From assembly GCA_048498155.1 (NCBI GenBank), contig JBEHYN010000007.1:11885-75884 (forward strand): 64,000 nucleotides of DNA, in the 5' to 3' direction. Of this stretch, positions 1 to 8,416 are shown piece after piece. The DNA is from BOG-938 sp048498155. Lineage in GTDB: Bacteria > Pseudomonadota > Alphaproteobacteria > Caulobacterales > Caulobacteraceae. Made by a program: the position numbers and the translations under genes. The notes beneath the pieces were generated by a model. It searched no databases and was not told where the DNA came from. It worked only from the letters and a program-made list of their open reading frames with translations. How positions within the stretch are numbered: the stretch's first letter is position 1; the number at the start of each line of letters is the position of its first letter.

Positions 1-1326
1 GTGCAGGGCCGTATCGCCGGCCTTGTTCGCCGCATTGACGTCGCCCCCCAGCTCCACGGCCGCCTGAACGGACCGGATGCCGCTGCCCATCAAGACGCGG
101 GTGTCGGGGTCTTGAACCACGGCGAGATCATGCTCGGCCGGATCGACCAGGCGCTCGCGTCTATCCCCGTCCCATCCGACGCCGGCAGCCGCCATCAGTG
201 GCGTGGTTCCGTCAGGCTTGGCCAGCCGGGGATTGGCGCCGTGCTCGGCGAGCGTGCGCATCATCTCGGGTTCGTCGAACTGAGCGGCGAGAAAGAATGG
301 CGTCGCGCCAATCATATGCGACGACAGGAAGTAGCCCTTCGAGTAGCGCGGAACCGGCGTGCCCCTGACGATCCTGGCGTCGGGATTGGCTCCATGGGCG
401 AGCAAAGCCGTGACCATTTCGGTATCGCCTCTCAGCACTGCGGCGTGGAGCGGACCGTATCCAGCAGCAGCCGCGTTCGGGTCCGCGCCCTTGTCCAAGA
501 GCCGTTTCGCCACATCGCTTTGTCCGCTGAGCAAGGCCACGACCAGGACGCTGGCGCCATCCGGCTCCGCGTCGTTCACATCGGCCCCCGCATTCAGGAG
601 CAGTTCGGCCGAGGCCGCGTCGCCGGACCGGGCGGCGAAGAGCAGTGGCGTATACCCGCCCTGATCGATTTGAAACACGCTCTTCAGCTTTTCGCTTTCG
701 GGGTCTGTCGGCGAAAAGCCGCCGGTCACCGCGACATGACGGATGCTGGAGCGGGCCTTGACGTCGGCGCCGCCCTCGATCAGCGCACGCACGGCGTCCG
801 GGTGCCGCTCGGCGGCGGCCCACATCAGGGCGCTCTGCTGATGGGCGCTTTCACGGGCGTTGACCTTGGCCCCCCGCGCCAGCAAGGCGCGCACCGCGTC
901 CGCATTGCCCGTGCGCGCGCAGGTCATCAACGCGGTCACGCCCGTGGGCAGCGCCGTCTGGTTCGCGTTCGCGCCGGCCGCCAGAAGTCTGCTCACTAGA
1001 GCGGCGTCGCGATTCCCGCAGGCCAGAGTGAGGGGCGCTACGCCGTAGTCGTTCGCCGCGTTCGCGTTCGCCCCGGCGGCGAGCAGCGCCTCGACCATTT
1101 TCAGATCATCGAGATAGACCGCCCAATGCAGCGCGGTCGTTCCGTCCGGCAGGCGCGCATTGATTTTAGCGCCTTTTTTCAAAAGCGCCTGGACTGCGAC
1201 CGTGTCCTGCCGCCTGACCGCGTCGATCAGGGCGGTGCGGACCGCCGCCGTTGCGGCCGACGCCCACAGGCAAACCGCAAGCGCGCCGACGGCCGCGGCC
1301 TTTGCAAGAGGTGTGCGTTTAGCCAT
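1..1326 (-). CDS. Secreted ankyrin-repeat protein (3' end outside the window)
   Basis: The ATG at 1326 overlaps the TAA stop of the upstream DUF1552 gene, so translation is probably coupled. The first 28 or so residues form a signal peptide (lysine/arginine start, alanine-rich core, ATA-A cleavage region). At least ten ankyrin repeats follow, recognisable from recurring G-TALH and LLAAGAN/DVN patterns; the reading frame is open to the window edge, which ends in a repeat start (GDTALH). Ankyrin repeats bind proteins, so a periplasmic scaffold or inhibitor role is inferred. It is third in a leftward operon with the DUF1592 and DUF1552 genes; this three-gene combination is a known recurring neighbourhood, but its function is not established. 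Confidence 0.85.
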   Translation of the reverse strand, partial: MAKRTPLAKAAAVGALAVCLWASAATAAVRTALIDAVRRQDTVAVQALLKKGAKINARLPDGTTALHWAVYLDDLKMVEALLAAGANANAANDYGVAPLTLACGNRDAALVSRLLAAGANANQTALPTGVTALMTCARTGNADAVRALLARGAKVNARESAHQQSALMWAAAERHPDAVRALIEGGADVKARSSIRHVAVTGGFSPTDPESEKLKSVFQIDQGGYTPLLFAARSGDAASAELLLNAGADVNDAEPDGASVLVVALLSGQSDVAKRLLDKGADPNAAAAGYGPLHAAVLRGDTEMVTALLAHGANPDARIVRGTPVPRYSKGYFLSSHMIGATPFFLAAQFDEPEMMRTLAEHGANPRLAKPDGTTPLMAAAGVGWDGDRRERLVDPAEHDLAVVQDPDTRVLMGSGIRSVQAAVELGGDVNAANKAGDTALH

Positions 1327-2638
1327 TGAGGCTCAGCGCCCCATTGCTGTCGCCCAGCTGTTCGATCGGGATGCCGAGGTTCTGCAGGAGTGAGACATGC
1401 AGGTTCGGCATCGGCGTGGTGGGCGCGTAACGCGTGTGGCGGCCGCCCTTGAGCGTCCCTGCGCCGCCCCCGAACAGGACGATCGGCAGGTTCTCGGCCG
1501 AGTGGACCTGGCTGTCGCTCAGGCCGCCGCCATAGATCAGCATCAGGTGATCGAGCAGGGACCCGTCCCCGTCGGGCGTGGACTGCAGCCGGTCAAGATA
1601 ATAGGCGAAGACGCCGGCGTGGTAGGCTTGAATCTTGGCCAGTTTCGCTAGGCTCTCGGGATTGTACTGATGGTGCGAGAGCGGGTGGTGCGGATCGGTG
1701 ACGCCGATCTGAGGATAGGTGCGGCCGCTGAACTCTCGACCCAGCATGAAGGTGATGACCCGGGTCAGATCGGACTGATAGGCCAGCACCTGAAGATCGA
1801 ACATCAGCTTGGCATGGCCCTCAAAGGTGTCGGGAATGCCCGCAGGCCGATCCATGTGCGGCAGTTCCTGGGCGCTCTGCTCCTCCGCCTTCTGGACCTG
1901 ACGCTCCGCGTCGCGCACGGCGTCCAGATACTCGTCGAGCTTGGCGCGGTCTCGGCCGCCGACAGCGCTCTGCAGCCGGGCCACTTTCGGCAATACGCCG
2001 TCAATGACGCTCTTCGTCTCGCGATTGGCAACCTGACGCGACGCGGAGGTCGTGCTGGAGCTGTCGCCGAACAGACGCTCGAACACCACGCGCGGATTGT
2101 CCTCCACCGGCAGTGGGGTCGTGGGGGTGCGCCATGAGAGGGTATTAGTGTAGGCGCAGCTGAAACCGGTGCCGCAGGTGCCCGTGGATTCGCCCACCTC
2201 CAGTGACAGCTCAAGCGAGGCCAGCTGGGTCTGTTTGCCCAGTTCCTTGGCCGCCACCTGATCGGCGGAAATCCCGGCGAGCAGATCCGAGCCTTGGGTC
2301 TCCTTGGGCTTCACGCCGGTGAGATACCGGGTCGACCCATTCTCATGAATGCCGATCCCCTTGTTCTGAAGGCCGGTGATGATGTGCATGTGGGACCGGA
2401 ACTTGGCGAGCGGCTGGAGGGTCGACGGCAGTTCGAAATCCGTCCCTTCCGTGGACGGCGTCCAGTGCTCCATGACCATGCCGTTGGGCACATAGACGAC
2501 CCCGAACCGATTGACCGGCGCGGCGGCCTTGGCGGATGCGAGCGCGGGCACCATGCAGTCGAGAAACGGTAGCGCCAGCGTCACGCCCATCCCCCGCAGA
2601 ACCATCCGGCGGGGAAGCGCTTTCTTGGTGATGATCAT
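1319..2638 (-). CDS. DUF1552 family exported protein
   Basis: 439 residues. The N-terminus carries a twin-arginine-like signal (RRMVLRGMG followed by a hydrophobic run and ALASA), suggesting export in folded form. The body matches the DUF1552 family: VNRFGVVYVPNGMVMEHW near residue 43, the HENGSTRYLTG region, and the C-terminal LMLIYGGGLSDSQVHS and LPIVLFGGGAG stretches. DUF1552 proteins are best known from Planctomycetes and related soil bacteria, where they sit beside DUF1592 proteins; biochemical function is unknown. The ATG at 2638 overlaps the stop of the upstream DUF1592 gene by 4 bases (ATGA), indicating translational coupling. Confidence 0.85.
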   Translation of the reverse strand: MIITKKALPRRMVLRGMGVTLALPFLDCMVPALASAKAAAPVNRFGVVYVPNGMVMEHWTPSTEGTDFELPSTLQPLAKFRSHMHIITGLQNKGIGIHENGSTRYLTGVKPKETQGSDLLAGISADQVAAKELGKQTQLASLELSLEVGESTGTCGTGFSCAYTNTLSWRTPTTPLPVEDNPRVVFERLFGDSSSTTSASRQVANRETKSVIDGVLPKVARLQSAVGGRDRAKLDEYLDAVRDAERQVQKAEEQSAQELPHMDRPAGIPDTFEGHAKLMFDLQVLAYQSDLTRVITFMLGREFSGRTYPQIGVTDPHHPLSHHQYNPESLAKLAKIQAYHAGVFAYYLDRLQSTPDGDGSLLDHLMLIYGGGLSDSQVHSAENLPIVLFGGGAGTLKGGRHTRYAPTTPMPNLHVSLLQNLGIPIEQLGDSNGALSLNG

Positions 2639-5124
2639 GGGGCTGACCTCCGATACTGAAACGGCATGCTGTCGACGACGCCGAGGATCAGGGACGACCA
2701 GCGATAGTCGTCACGCGCCGCCCGACGCGTAATCGCGCGGACCGACGGCATGTCCGGGGCCTCCAGCCCGCGACCAAGCGCGTAGGTCATGAGCTTTTCG
2801 GTGACGGTTGTCGCGAAATCATCCTGACGGCTCGCCAGAAGCTGCTGAAGACCCTTGAATCCGTCAATCTTGGTTCCGTCCGGCAAGGCGCCGGAGGTGT
2901 CGACGGGCGCGCCGCCGTCCTGTGTGCGCCAGGCTCCGATCGCGTCGAAATTCTCCAGCGCGAAGCCGAGAGGGTCCATTCGCGCATGGCACGCCGCGCA
3001 TGTCGGATTCTTGCGGTGCTGTTCCAGGCGCGCGCGCACCGACAGGGACTTGCCCCCGGTGGTGGAGTCGGGCAGCGCCGGCACGTTGGGCGGAGGCGGC
3101 GGCGGCGGGGACCCGAACATGTTGTCCAGCAGCCATTTTCCCCGAATCACGGGCGAGGTGCGGTGGGCGTAGGAGCTGACGGTGAGGATGCTGCCCTGAC
3201 CCAGCACCCCGCCGCGCGTGCCCTGCGGCAAGGCCACGCGACGGAAGCGGGCCCCGTAGATGTTCGGGATGCCATAGTGTTTAGCCAGCCGTTCGTTGAG
3301 GAAGGTGTAGTCGGCCGTGATCAGCTCGATGGCCTTGCGATCCTCGCGCAGTTGGCTTTCGACGAACAGACGTGTCTCCTGCGTGAATCCCTGGCGAAGA
3401 TTGTCGTCGAACGCCGGAAATAATTCGGGGACCGGCGAGGCGCGATCCAGCGTGCGCTGCGTCAGCCATTGGCCGAAGAAATTGTCCGCAAAGGCCCGGG
3501 AGCGATCGTCCCGCAGCATGCGTCTGACCTGTCGTTCCAGGATCGCCGGGTCATGCAGCTTGCCTCGCTTGGCCAGACCCAGCAGTTCATCGTCGGGAAT
3601 GCTGCTCCACAGGAAGAACGACAGGCGCGAGGCAAGCGCAACATCACCCAGGCGGTGCACGGCGCCGGGCCGGACGCCGACAGGCTCAGGCTCGAAACGG
3701 AAGAGGAATTCCGGATCGACAAGGATGTACTCGATCACACTGCCGATGCCGCTCCAGTAGTCACCCCCGCGGCGGCCTTTGGCGTACTGCGCCATGAGGG
3801 TCGTAACGTCTGCTTCGGTGGCGGGCCGCCGAAACGCGTGTCGGGCCAGGGTGCGGACGGTCTTCCTTGCGCAGGCGTCTTCGTTGCTCGGCCCGATGGC
3901 GCCGCACAGCTGAAGCTTCGAGACGCTGGACGGATTGAGAGCCGCCGCCTGGGATTCTGGGCGATCAGCACCGTCAGCAAGGGCGATGGAGACGCTGTGG
4001 ATAGCGGCCTCGGGCTTCCACGAGGTAGAGGAGGTGTTCTGATCGATGGAAAAGCGGCGCCGCGAGTCAATGGTTTGGAGGGGCCCCTCGACTTCCCAGG
4101 GCCGGTCGATGAAGGACACGCCGATGGTGTGAGGGCCGCGCTTGACCGTCAGGCGCACCTCCAGGCCGTCATCCGCCTCCCGTTCGTACCGCTCCCACGC
4201 CGCGTCGCCATGAAGCTCGCCCGCATAGGTCAGCGGCGAGGCCCGTCCGGGCGCATCTCCACCGATCGTGAAGAGCTTGACCCGACCCTCGTCGAGGCGG
4301 ACGTCGATCTGTTGGGGCTCGTCGAGGCCGCGAATGTATTCGTACAGCTGGCGCGCCAGCTTGATCTTGATCACGTACTGACCGTCGAATGGGAAGTCAT
4401 GCTGTAAGGCGACGCCGCCCCGCGACCCGAACGGCAGATCCTCGCTCATCCGGGCGTCCTGGAACTTGAATTCCGGTACGGTGACGACTTCCAGCCCGAC
4501 CTTACGTTCCTGGCCGAGGGCCATTCGAGCGACTGTCCGCGCGGCCGTGATGTAGCGATCGATCAGCGTTGGGGACACGGACAGGATGTCCGCCATATTG
4601 TCGAACCCGAGGTCGGAATCGTCCTGCGGCAACAAGGTCCGGCTGTCGATCTTCACGCCCAGCAGATCGCGCACCGCGTTGGCGTATTCTGCGCGATTGA
4701 GGCGATGCAGCGTCACGCGCCCTGGGTCGGGGTTGGCTGCCGCAGCCCGGTCTAGCCTATCGGTAAGCGCCGAGACTGTACCTAGGGCCGCGGCCCGGTC
4801 CGGACGCGGGACCCCGACGGGCGGCATGGCGCCCGTCCGCAGCTTGCGGACCACTTTTTCCCAAATGGCGGCGTTGCCGGCGACGTGGTCCGGGTCCAAC
4901 GCCGAAAGCGACAGTCCCGCAGTGTGTAGGCGGTCGTTGTGGCACCGGGTGCAGTACTGGTCGATCAGGGCGTGGGTCGGCGCGAGTGCGGTGGGGGATT
5001 GCGAGAGGGACGCCGGAGAACCGGTCGCCAGGGCTGCGGCGGGGGAAGGCGGGCATGTCACGCCGGCGGCAAATATCCCGAGGCCAGCGATCACCGCAAG
5101 GCGTCTGCCGAATGCAGAGTTCAT
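2635..5124 (-). CDS. DUF1587/DUF1592/DUF1588/DUF1585 protein with cytochrome-c-like motif
   Basis: 829 residues, first gene of a leftward operon. A signal peptide covers about residues 1-33. A heme-binding type CTRCH motif is at residues 58-62 (planctomycete-type cytochrome c domain). The rest has the multi-domain order of this family: the HRLNRAEYANAVRDLLG motif (DUF1587, about residue 143), the FFLWSSIPDDELL segment (DUF1592), the HRTSPVIRGKWLLDNM segment with CAACHARMDPLGFALENFD (DUF1588), and the C-terminal DUF1585 region. A proline-rich run (PPPPPPP) lies before DUF1588. The family is exported and proposed to act in redox or polysaccharide metabolism; neither is proven. Only the family assignment is firm. 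Confidence 0.85.
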   Translation of the reverse strand: MNSAFGRRLAVIAGLGIFAAGVTCPPSPAAALATGSPASLSQSPTALAPTHALIDQYCTRCHNDRLHTAGLSLSALDPDHVAGNAAIWEKVVRKLRTGAMPPVGVPRPDRAAALGTVSALTDRLDRAAAANPDPGRVTLHRLNRAEYANAVRDLLGVKIDSRTLLPQDDSDLGFDNMADILSVSPTLIDRYITAARTVARMALGQERKVGLEVVTVPEFKFQDARMSEDLPFGSRGGVALQHDFPFDGQYVIKIKLARQLYEYIRGLDEPQQIDVRLDEGRVKLFTIGGDAPGRASPLTYAGELHGDAAWERYEREADDGLEVRLTVKRGPHTIGVSFIDRPWEVEGPLQTIDSRRRFSIDQNTSSTSWKPEAAIHSVSIALADGADRPESQAAALNPSSVSKLQLCGAIGPSNEDACARKTVRTLARHAFRRPATEADVTTLMAQYAKGRRGGDYWSGIGSVIEYILVDPEFLFRFEPEPVGVRPGAVHRLGDVALASRLSFFLWSSIPDDELLGLAKRGKLHDPAILERQVRRMLRDDRSRAFADNFFGQWLTQRTLDRASPVPELFPAFDDNLRQGFTQETRLFVESQLREDRKAIELITADYTFLNERLAKHYGIPNIYGARFRRVALPQGTRGGVLGQGSILTVSSYAHRTSPVIRGKWLLDNMFGSPPPPPPPNVPALPDSTTGGKSLSVRARLEQHRKNPTCAACHARMDPLGFALENFDAIGAWRTQDGGAPVDTSGALPDGTKIDGFKGLQQLLASRQDDFATTVTEKLMTYALGRGLEAPDMPSVRAITRRAARDDYRWSSLILGVVDSMPFQYRRSAP

Positions 5125-5545
5125 GGCCGGCCTCCCAATTCCGCCGTCCGCGCTTTTTTGTACAGTTGTTCACCGCGCTGATCGACAGACACAGCTTAGG
5201 GCGCCGGCGATGAAATTCAACGCACATGGGCAGTGGCGCTGGAATGTCGCACCATGTGAAGTTCGGGCGCCCCAAGGCTGTGGCAGCGCCCGTTGGCCGA
5301 GAGTTGCGGCTTGAACTGGTCTGAAGGCGGATGGGGGGCGTTGTCAGAAAGAGCGGAAAGCGGACGTTGGGAAGGTCGCAGATTTGGGAGAAAGGCGACG
5401 TTTGTTCCGTTCGGCCAGATCCCTGCCATCTGGGTCAAGCCCGCAGACGTTCACATAGCGAAGCGCTCAATTCCTCGCTGCGATCCCGGCTGCTAGACAT
5501 GGGGCCCTATCAGCCGGGCCGCGAGCGGTCAGAGGGACAGATTTG
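5125..5545. other. 421-base divergent intergenic region
   Basis: This separates the leftward DUF1592 operon from the rightward mgtA-like gene and should contain both promoters. I see no convincing gene, tRNA or terminator. It holds one copy of a 15-base direct repeat (5354-5368) whose second copy is beyond the mgtA module, and a purine-rich GAGGGAC ribosome binding site just before mgtA. No confident -35/-10 pair or known operator was recognised. Confidence 0.4.
5354..5368 (+). repeat. 15-bp direct repeat, left copy
   Basis: CGGAAAGCGGACGTT occurs here and again at 8377-8391 in the same orientation. The two copies bracket the mgtA-like gene and the small gene after it. It could mark the ends of a transferred segment or be a short dispersed word; the sequence alone does not decide. 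Confidence 0.4.
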
Positions 5546-8074
5546 ATGGCTATCGGGTCGTTCTGGAAGCAGCCGGCCGCTGACGCCGCGGCGGCCCTCG
5601 GCTGCGGTCTGACGGGCCTGACCGCCGCCGAAGCCGCAGAGCGGCTTGCGAAATATGGCCGAAACGCCGACGCGCAGGCGCGGGAAGCCGGGATCATCGG
5701 CTCGGTTGGACGCCGACTGCTCGAACCCATGTGCCTGATCCTGATCGCCGCAGCTGTTGTGTCGGCGGCGACCGGCGACGTGCCGAGCGCCCTGATCATT
5801 CTGCTGATCCTCGGTGCTTCGGTGACCTTGGACACGGTCCAGGAAGGCGGAGCCAAGAGGGCCGCAGAGGCCTTACGCAAGTCGGTGGCGCTCAACGCAG
5901 AGGTCAAGCGAGACGGGGTGTTCGTGTCCGTCGACGCCGAAACCGTGGTCCCGGGAGACGTGTTCCGCATCACCGTTGGCGACATCATTCCCGCTGACGG
6001 CCTTGTGCTGGAGGCGAGTGCCTGCACCGTCAATGAGGCCGCTCTCACCGGCGAGCCCTATGGTGTGATCAAACGGCCCGGCTTGGTGCAGGCGGACACC
6101 GCTGCCGAGGCGAGCAACGCCCTCTTCCGCGGGGCCGTGGCCCAGACGGGCGAGGCCACGGCGATCGCGATTGGCACCGGCGCCAACACCCTCTTCGGCG
6201 AGGCGGCCAAGTCGCTCACCGCCGCCGCCGAAATCTCGCCGTTCCAGCGCGACCTGCGCCAGCTGGGGTTCCTGGTCGCCCGCGCGACTGCCGTCCTCGT
6301 GGTCGGCGTGCTGGCGGCCAACGTGGCATTCGGCCGGCCCTTGATCCAGTCGCTGATGTTCTCAGTGGCGCTGGCTGTGGGACTGACGCCTGAATTGTTG
6401 CCGATGATCACCACCGTCACCCTCTCGCGAGGGGCGGTGCGGATGTCGCGAAAGAAGGTGATCGTCAAACGGCTAGCGGCGATCCATGACCTGGGCGCAA
6501 TGACGGTGCTTTGCACCGACAAGACCGGCACATTGACCTCGGCCGAGATCGAGCTCGCCGGATCGCTAGCGCTCGGCGGGAAGTCGGACGAGCGGCCCTC
6601 TCTGCTCGCCGCCATTTGCGCCACCCTCGGAGGGGACAAGGGATCGCTCGATGACGCCCTCGCCAAGGCCAAACCCGACGCGGCGAGGGGCTGGACTCGA
6701 CGTGGACTGCTGCCGTTCGACTACCAACGGCGGATGGGCGCGGTGCTTGCCGATGGGCCGGAGGGACTGATGCTCATCGTCAAGGGGGCGCCAGAGGCGG
6801 TGTTAGCGGCTTGTGGGACAGCCGGCGGCGCACCTTTCGATGCGGCGGCGCGCAAGGCCGCCCTGACAAGAATTCAGGCCCTGAGCGCGCAGGGGTTGCG
6901 CGCCGTGGCCGTCGCGTCAAAGCCCTGGTCGGGCGAACCTCGCGACCCAACGGTGGAAGACGAGACCAGCCTCGCCTTCGAGGGCCTGTGTACATTCGCC
7001 GACCCGCCCAAGGCCAGCGCGCCGGCGGCAGTAGCGAGGCTAGCCGCCGCCGGCGTCCGGATGGTGATTCTCTCGGGCGACGACCCTCTGGTCGTGGGAC
7101 GCTTGGCCGGGATCGTCGGTCTGCGGGTCCAGAAGGTGATTACCGGAACCGACCTGAACGCGCTTAGTGTCGACGCCCTTAGAGTGCAGGTCCGCGACAC
7201 CGACGTGTTCGCCCGCCTGGCGCCCGACCAGAAGGTGCGGATTGTCCACGCCCTACGCGCGGCCGGTGAGGTCGTGGGGTTCATGGGCGACGGCGTCAAT
7301 GATGCGCCGGGCATCAAGGCTGCAGACGTCGGCTTGTCGGTCGACGGCGCCACTGGCGTGGCGCGGGCGGCGGCGGACATGATCCTACTCGACTCCGATC
7401 TGGCCGTTGTGGCCGACGGGGTGGAGGAAGGTCGGCGAACCTTCGCCAACATTCTGAAGTATGTGCGCATGGGCGCCAGCTCCAACTTCGGCAACATGCT
7501 CTCGATGGCGGCGGCCTCGCTCTTCTTGCCCTTCCTGCCGATGCTGGCGACCCAGATCCTGCTCAACAATCTGCTCTACGACGTATCGGAGATCGGCATT
7601 CCGTTCGACAATGTCCGCTCCGCCGACATTGCGGGGCCGCAGCGCTGGCGTATGCGAGACATCGTCCGTTTCGCCGTGGTGATGGGGCCGTTGTCGTCGC
7701 TCTTCGACTTTGCCACCTTCGGCGCTCTATTCCTGTTGTTTCGTACGAGCCCTGAGGTGTTCCGCACCAGCTGGTTCGTGGAATCTATCGCGACCCAGAC
7801 CCTGGTGGTGTTTCTGATCCGTACCCGCGGGCGGCCCTGGCGCGACATGCCTAACCGTGTGCTGACCACTTCGACCTTGGCCGCCCTGGCGCTCGCCCTG
7901 GCGATTCCATTCTCGCCTTTGGGCGTATGGTTCGGGTTCCAGCCGCCGCCAGCGCATGTGACTCTTGCTTTGGCGGGCATCGTGGCCGCCTACCTCACCT
8001 GCGCCGAGTTGTGCAAACCCCTGGCGATAAGCACCGCTAGTCAGGTCGCGCGGCCGAACAAGAAGATCGGCTAA
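5546..8074 (+). CDS. mgtA: Magnesium-translocating P-type ATPase (MgtA/MgtB type)
   Basis: 842 residues from the ATG at 5546, which follows GAGGGAC at good spacing; an in-frame TTG one codon earlier is less likely. This inner-membrane pump would use ATP to bring Mg2+ into the cytoplasm. Visible family features: actuator TGEP loop near residue 170, phosphorylation motif DKTGT with Asp at residue 325, KGAPEAVL nucleotide-binding motif, GDGVNDAPGIKAADVG hinge, and the diagnostic type IIIB membrane segments LTPELLPMI and NFGNMLSMA...LLNNLLYDVSEIGIPFD. Length is slightly below the 890-900 residues of enterobacterial MgtA. It stands alone with a 61-residue gene downstream; no leader or riboswitch was recognised. 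Confidence 0.9.
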   Translation: MAIGSFWKQPAADAAAALGCGLTGLTAAEAAERLAKYGRNADAQAREAGIIGSVGRRLLEPMCLILIAAAVVSAATGDVPSALIILLILGASVTLDTVQEGGAKRAAEALRKSVALNAEVKRDGVFVSVDAETVVPGDVFRITVGDIIPADGLVLEASACTVNEAALTGEPYGVIKRPGLVQADTAAEASNALFRGAVAQTGEATAIAIGTGANTLFGEAAKSLTAAAEISPFQRDLRQLGFLVARATAVLVVGVLAANVAFGRPLIQSLMFSVALAVGLTPELLPMITTVTLSRGAVRMSRKKVIVKRLAAIHDLGAMTVLCTDKTGTLTSAEIELAGSLALGGKSDERPSLLAAICATLGGDKGSLDDALAKAKPDAARGWTRRGLLPFDYQRRMGAVLADGPEGLMLIVKGAPEAVLAACGTAGGAPFDAAARKAALTRIQALSAQGLRAVAVASKPWSGEPRDPTVEDETSLAFEGLCTFADPPKASAPAAVARLAAAGVRMVILSGDDPLVVGRLAGIVGLRVQKVITGTDLNALSVDALRVQVRDTDVFARLAPDQKVRIVHALRAAGEVVGFMGDGVNDAPGIKAADVGLSVDGATGVARAAADMILLDSDLAVVADGVEEGRRTFANILKYVRMGASSNFGNMLSMAAASLFLPFLPMLATQILLNNLLYDVSEIGIPFDNVRSADIAGPQRWRMRDIVRFAVVMGPLSSLFDFATFGALFLLFRTSPEVFRTSWFVESIATQTLVVFLIRTRGRPWRDMPNRVLTTSTLAALALALAIPFSPLGVWFGFQPPPAHVTLALAGIVAAYLTCAELCKPLAISTASQVARPNKKIG

Positions 8075-8137
8075 GGGTGATTGCGGCTGTTGGAACTTTC
8101 CGTGGGCCATACGATTGTAACGACAGAGGTGCTGACC

Positions 8138-8323
8138 ATGACCGCCACTAAAAAGCCCCACGACCAACCATCCGGCGTTACCGCTGTCAAAGGCGATGTA
8201 GTCATCTTGGGTCCTGACGGCGTGGATTTGTCGATGACCCCTGTCGCTGCTGAAATAACCGCTGGCAGGCTTGTTCGTGCAGCTCAGACTGCTGACGGCC
8301 AGACGCGCCAAAAGAACCGGTAG
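8138..8323 (+). CDS. Small hypothetical protein, 61 residues
   Basis: The ATG at 8138 is preceded by AGAGGT at 7-base spacing, a good ribosome binding site. The product begins MTATKKPHDQPSG, has a central GDVVILGPDGVDLSMTP stretch likely to form beta strands, then an alanine-rich helix and a basic tail (RQKNR). There is no signal peptide or membrane segment. I do not recognise the family. It lies 63 bases after the mgtA-like gene on the same strand and could be cotranscribed, but there is no direct evidence of a link. Confidence 0.6.
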   Translation: MTATKKPHDQPSGVTAVKGDVVILGPDGVDLSMTPVAAEITAGRLVRAAQTADGQTRQKNR

Positions 8324-8376
8324 ATCGCGCCCACTCAGGGTGCTCAGTGGCTCGATTCTCGCAGTTAACCTCTGGA

Positions 8377-8391
8377 CGGAAAGCGGACGTT
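8377..8391 (+). repeat. 15-bp direct repeat, right copy
   Basis: Second copy of CGGAAAGCGGACGTT, identical to 5354-5368, located between the small gene at 8138 and the uvrD-type helicase. Confidence 0.4.
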
Positions 8392-8416
8392 TAGCCGCGC
8401 AAGATCGGGAAGCGAA

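Noticed and set aside
1..999. Plus-strand open frame of 332 codons at the window start
   Set aside because: It is the exact codon complement of the minus-strand ankyrin gene, whose repeats and signal peptide are clear.
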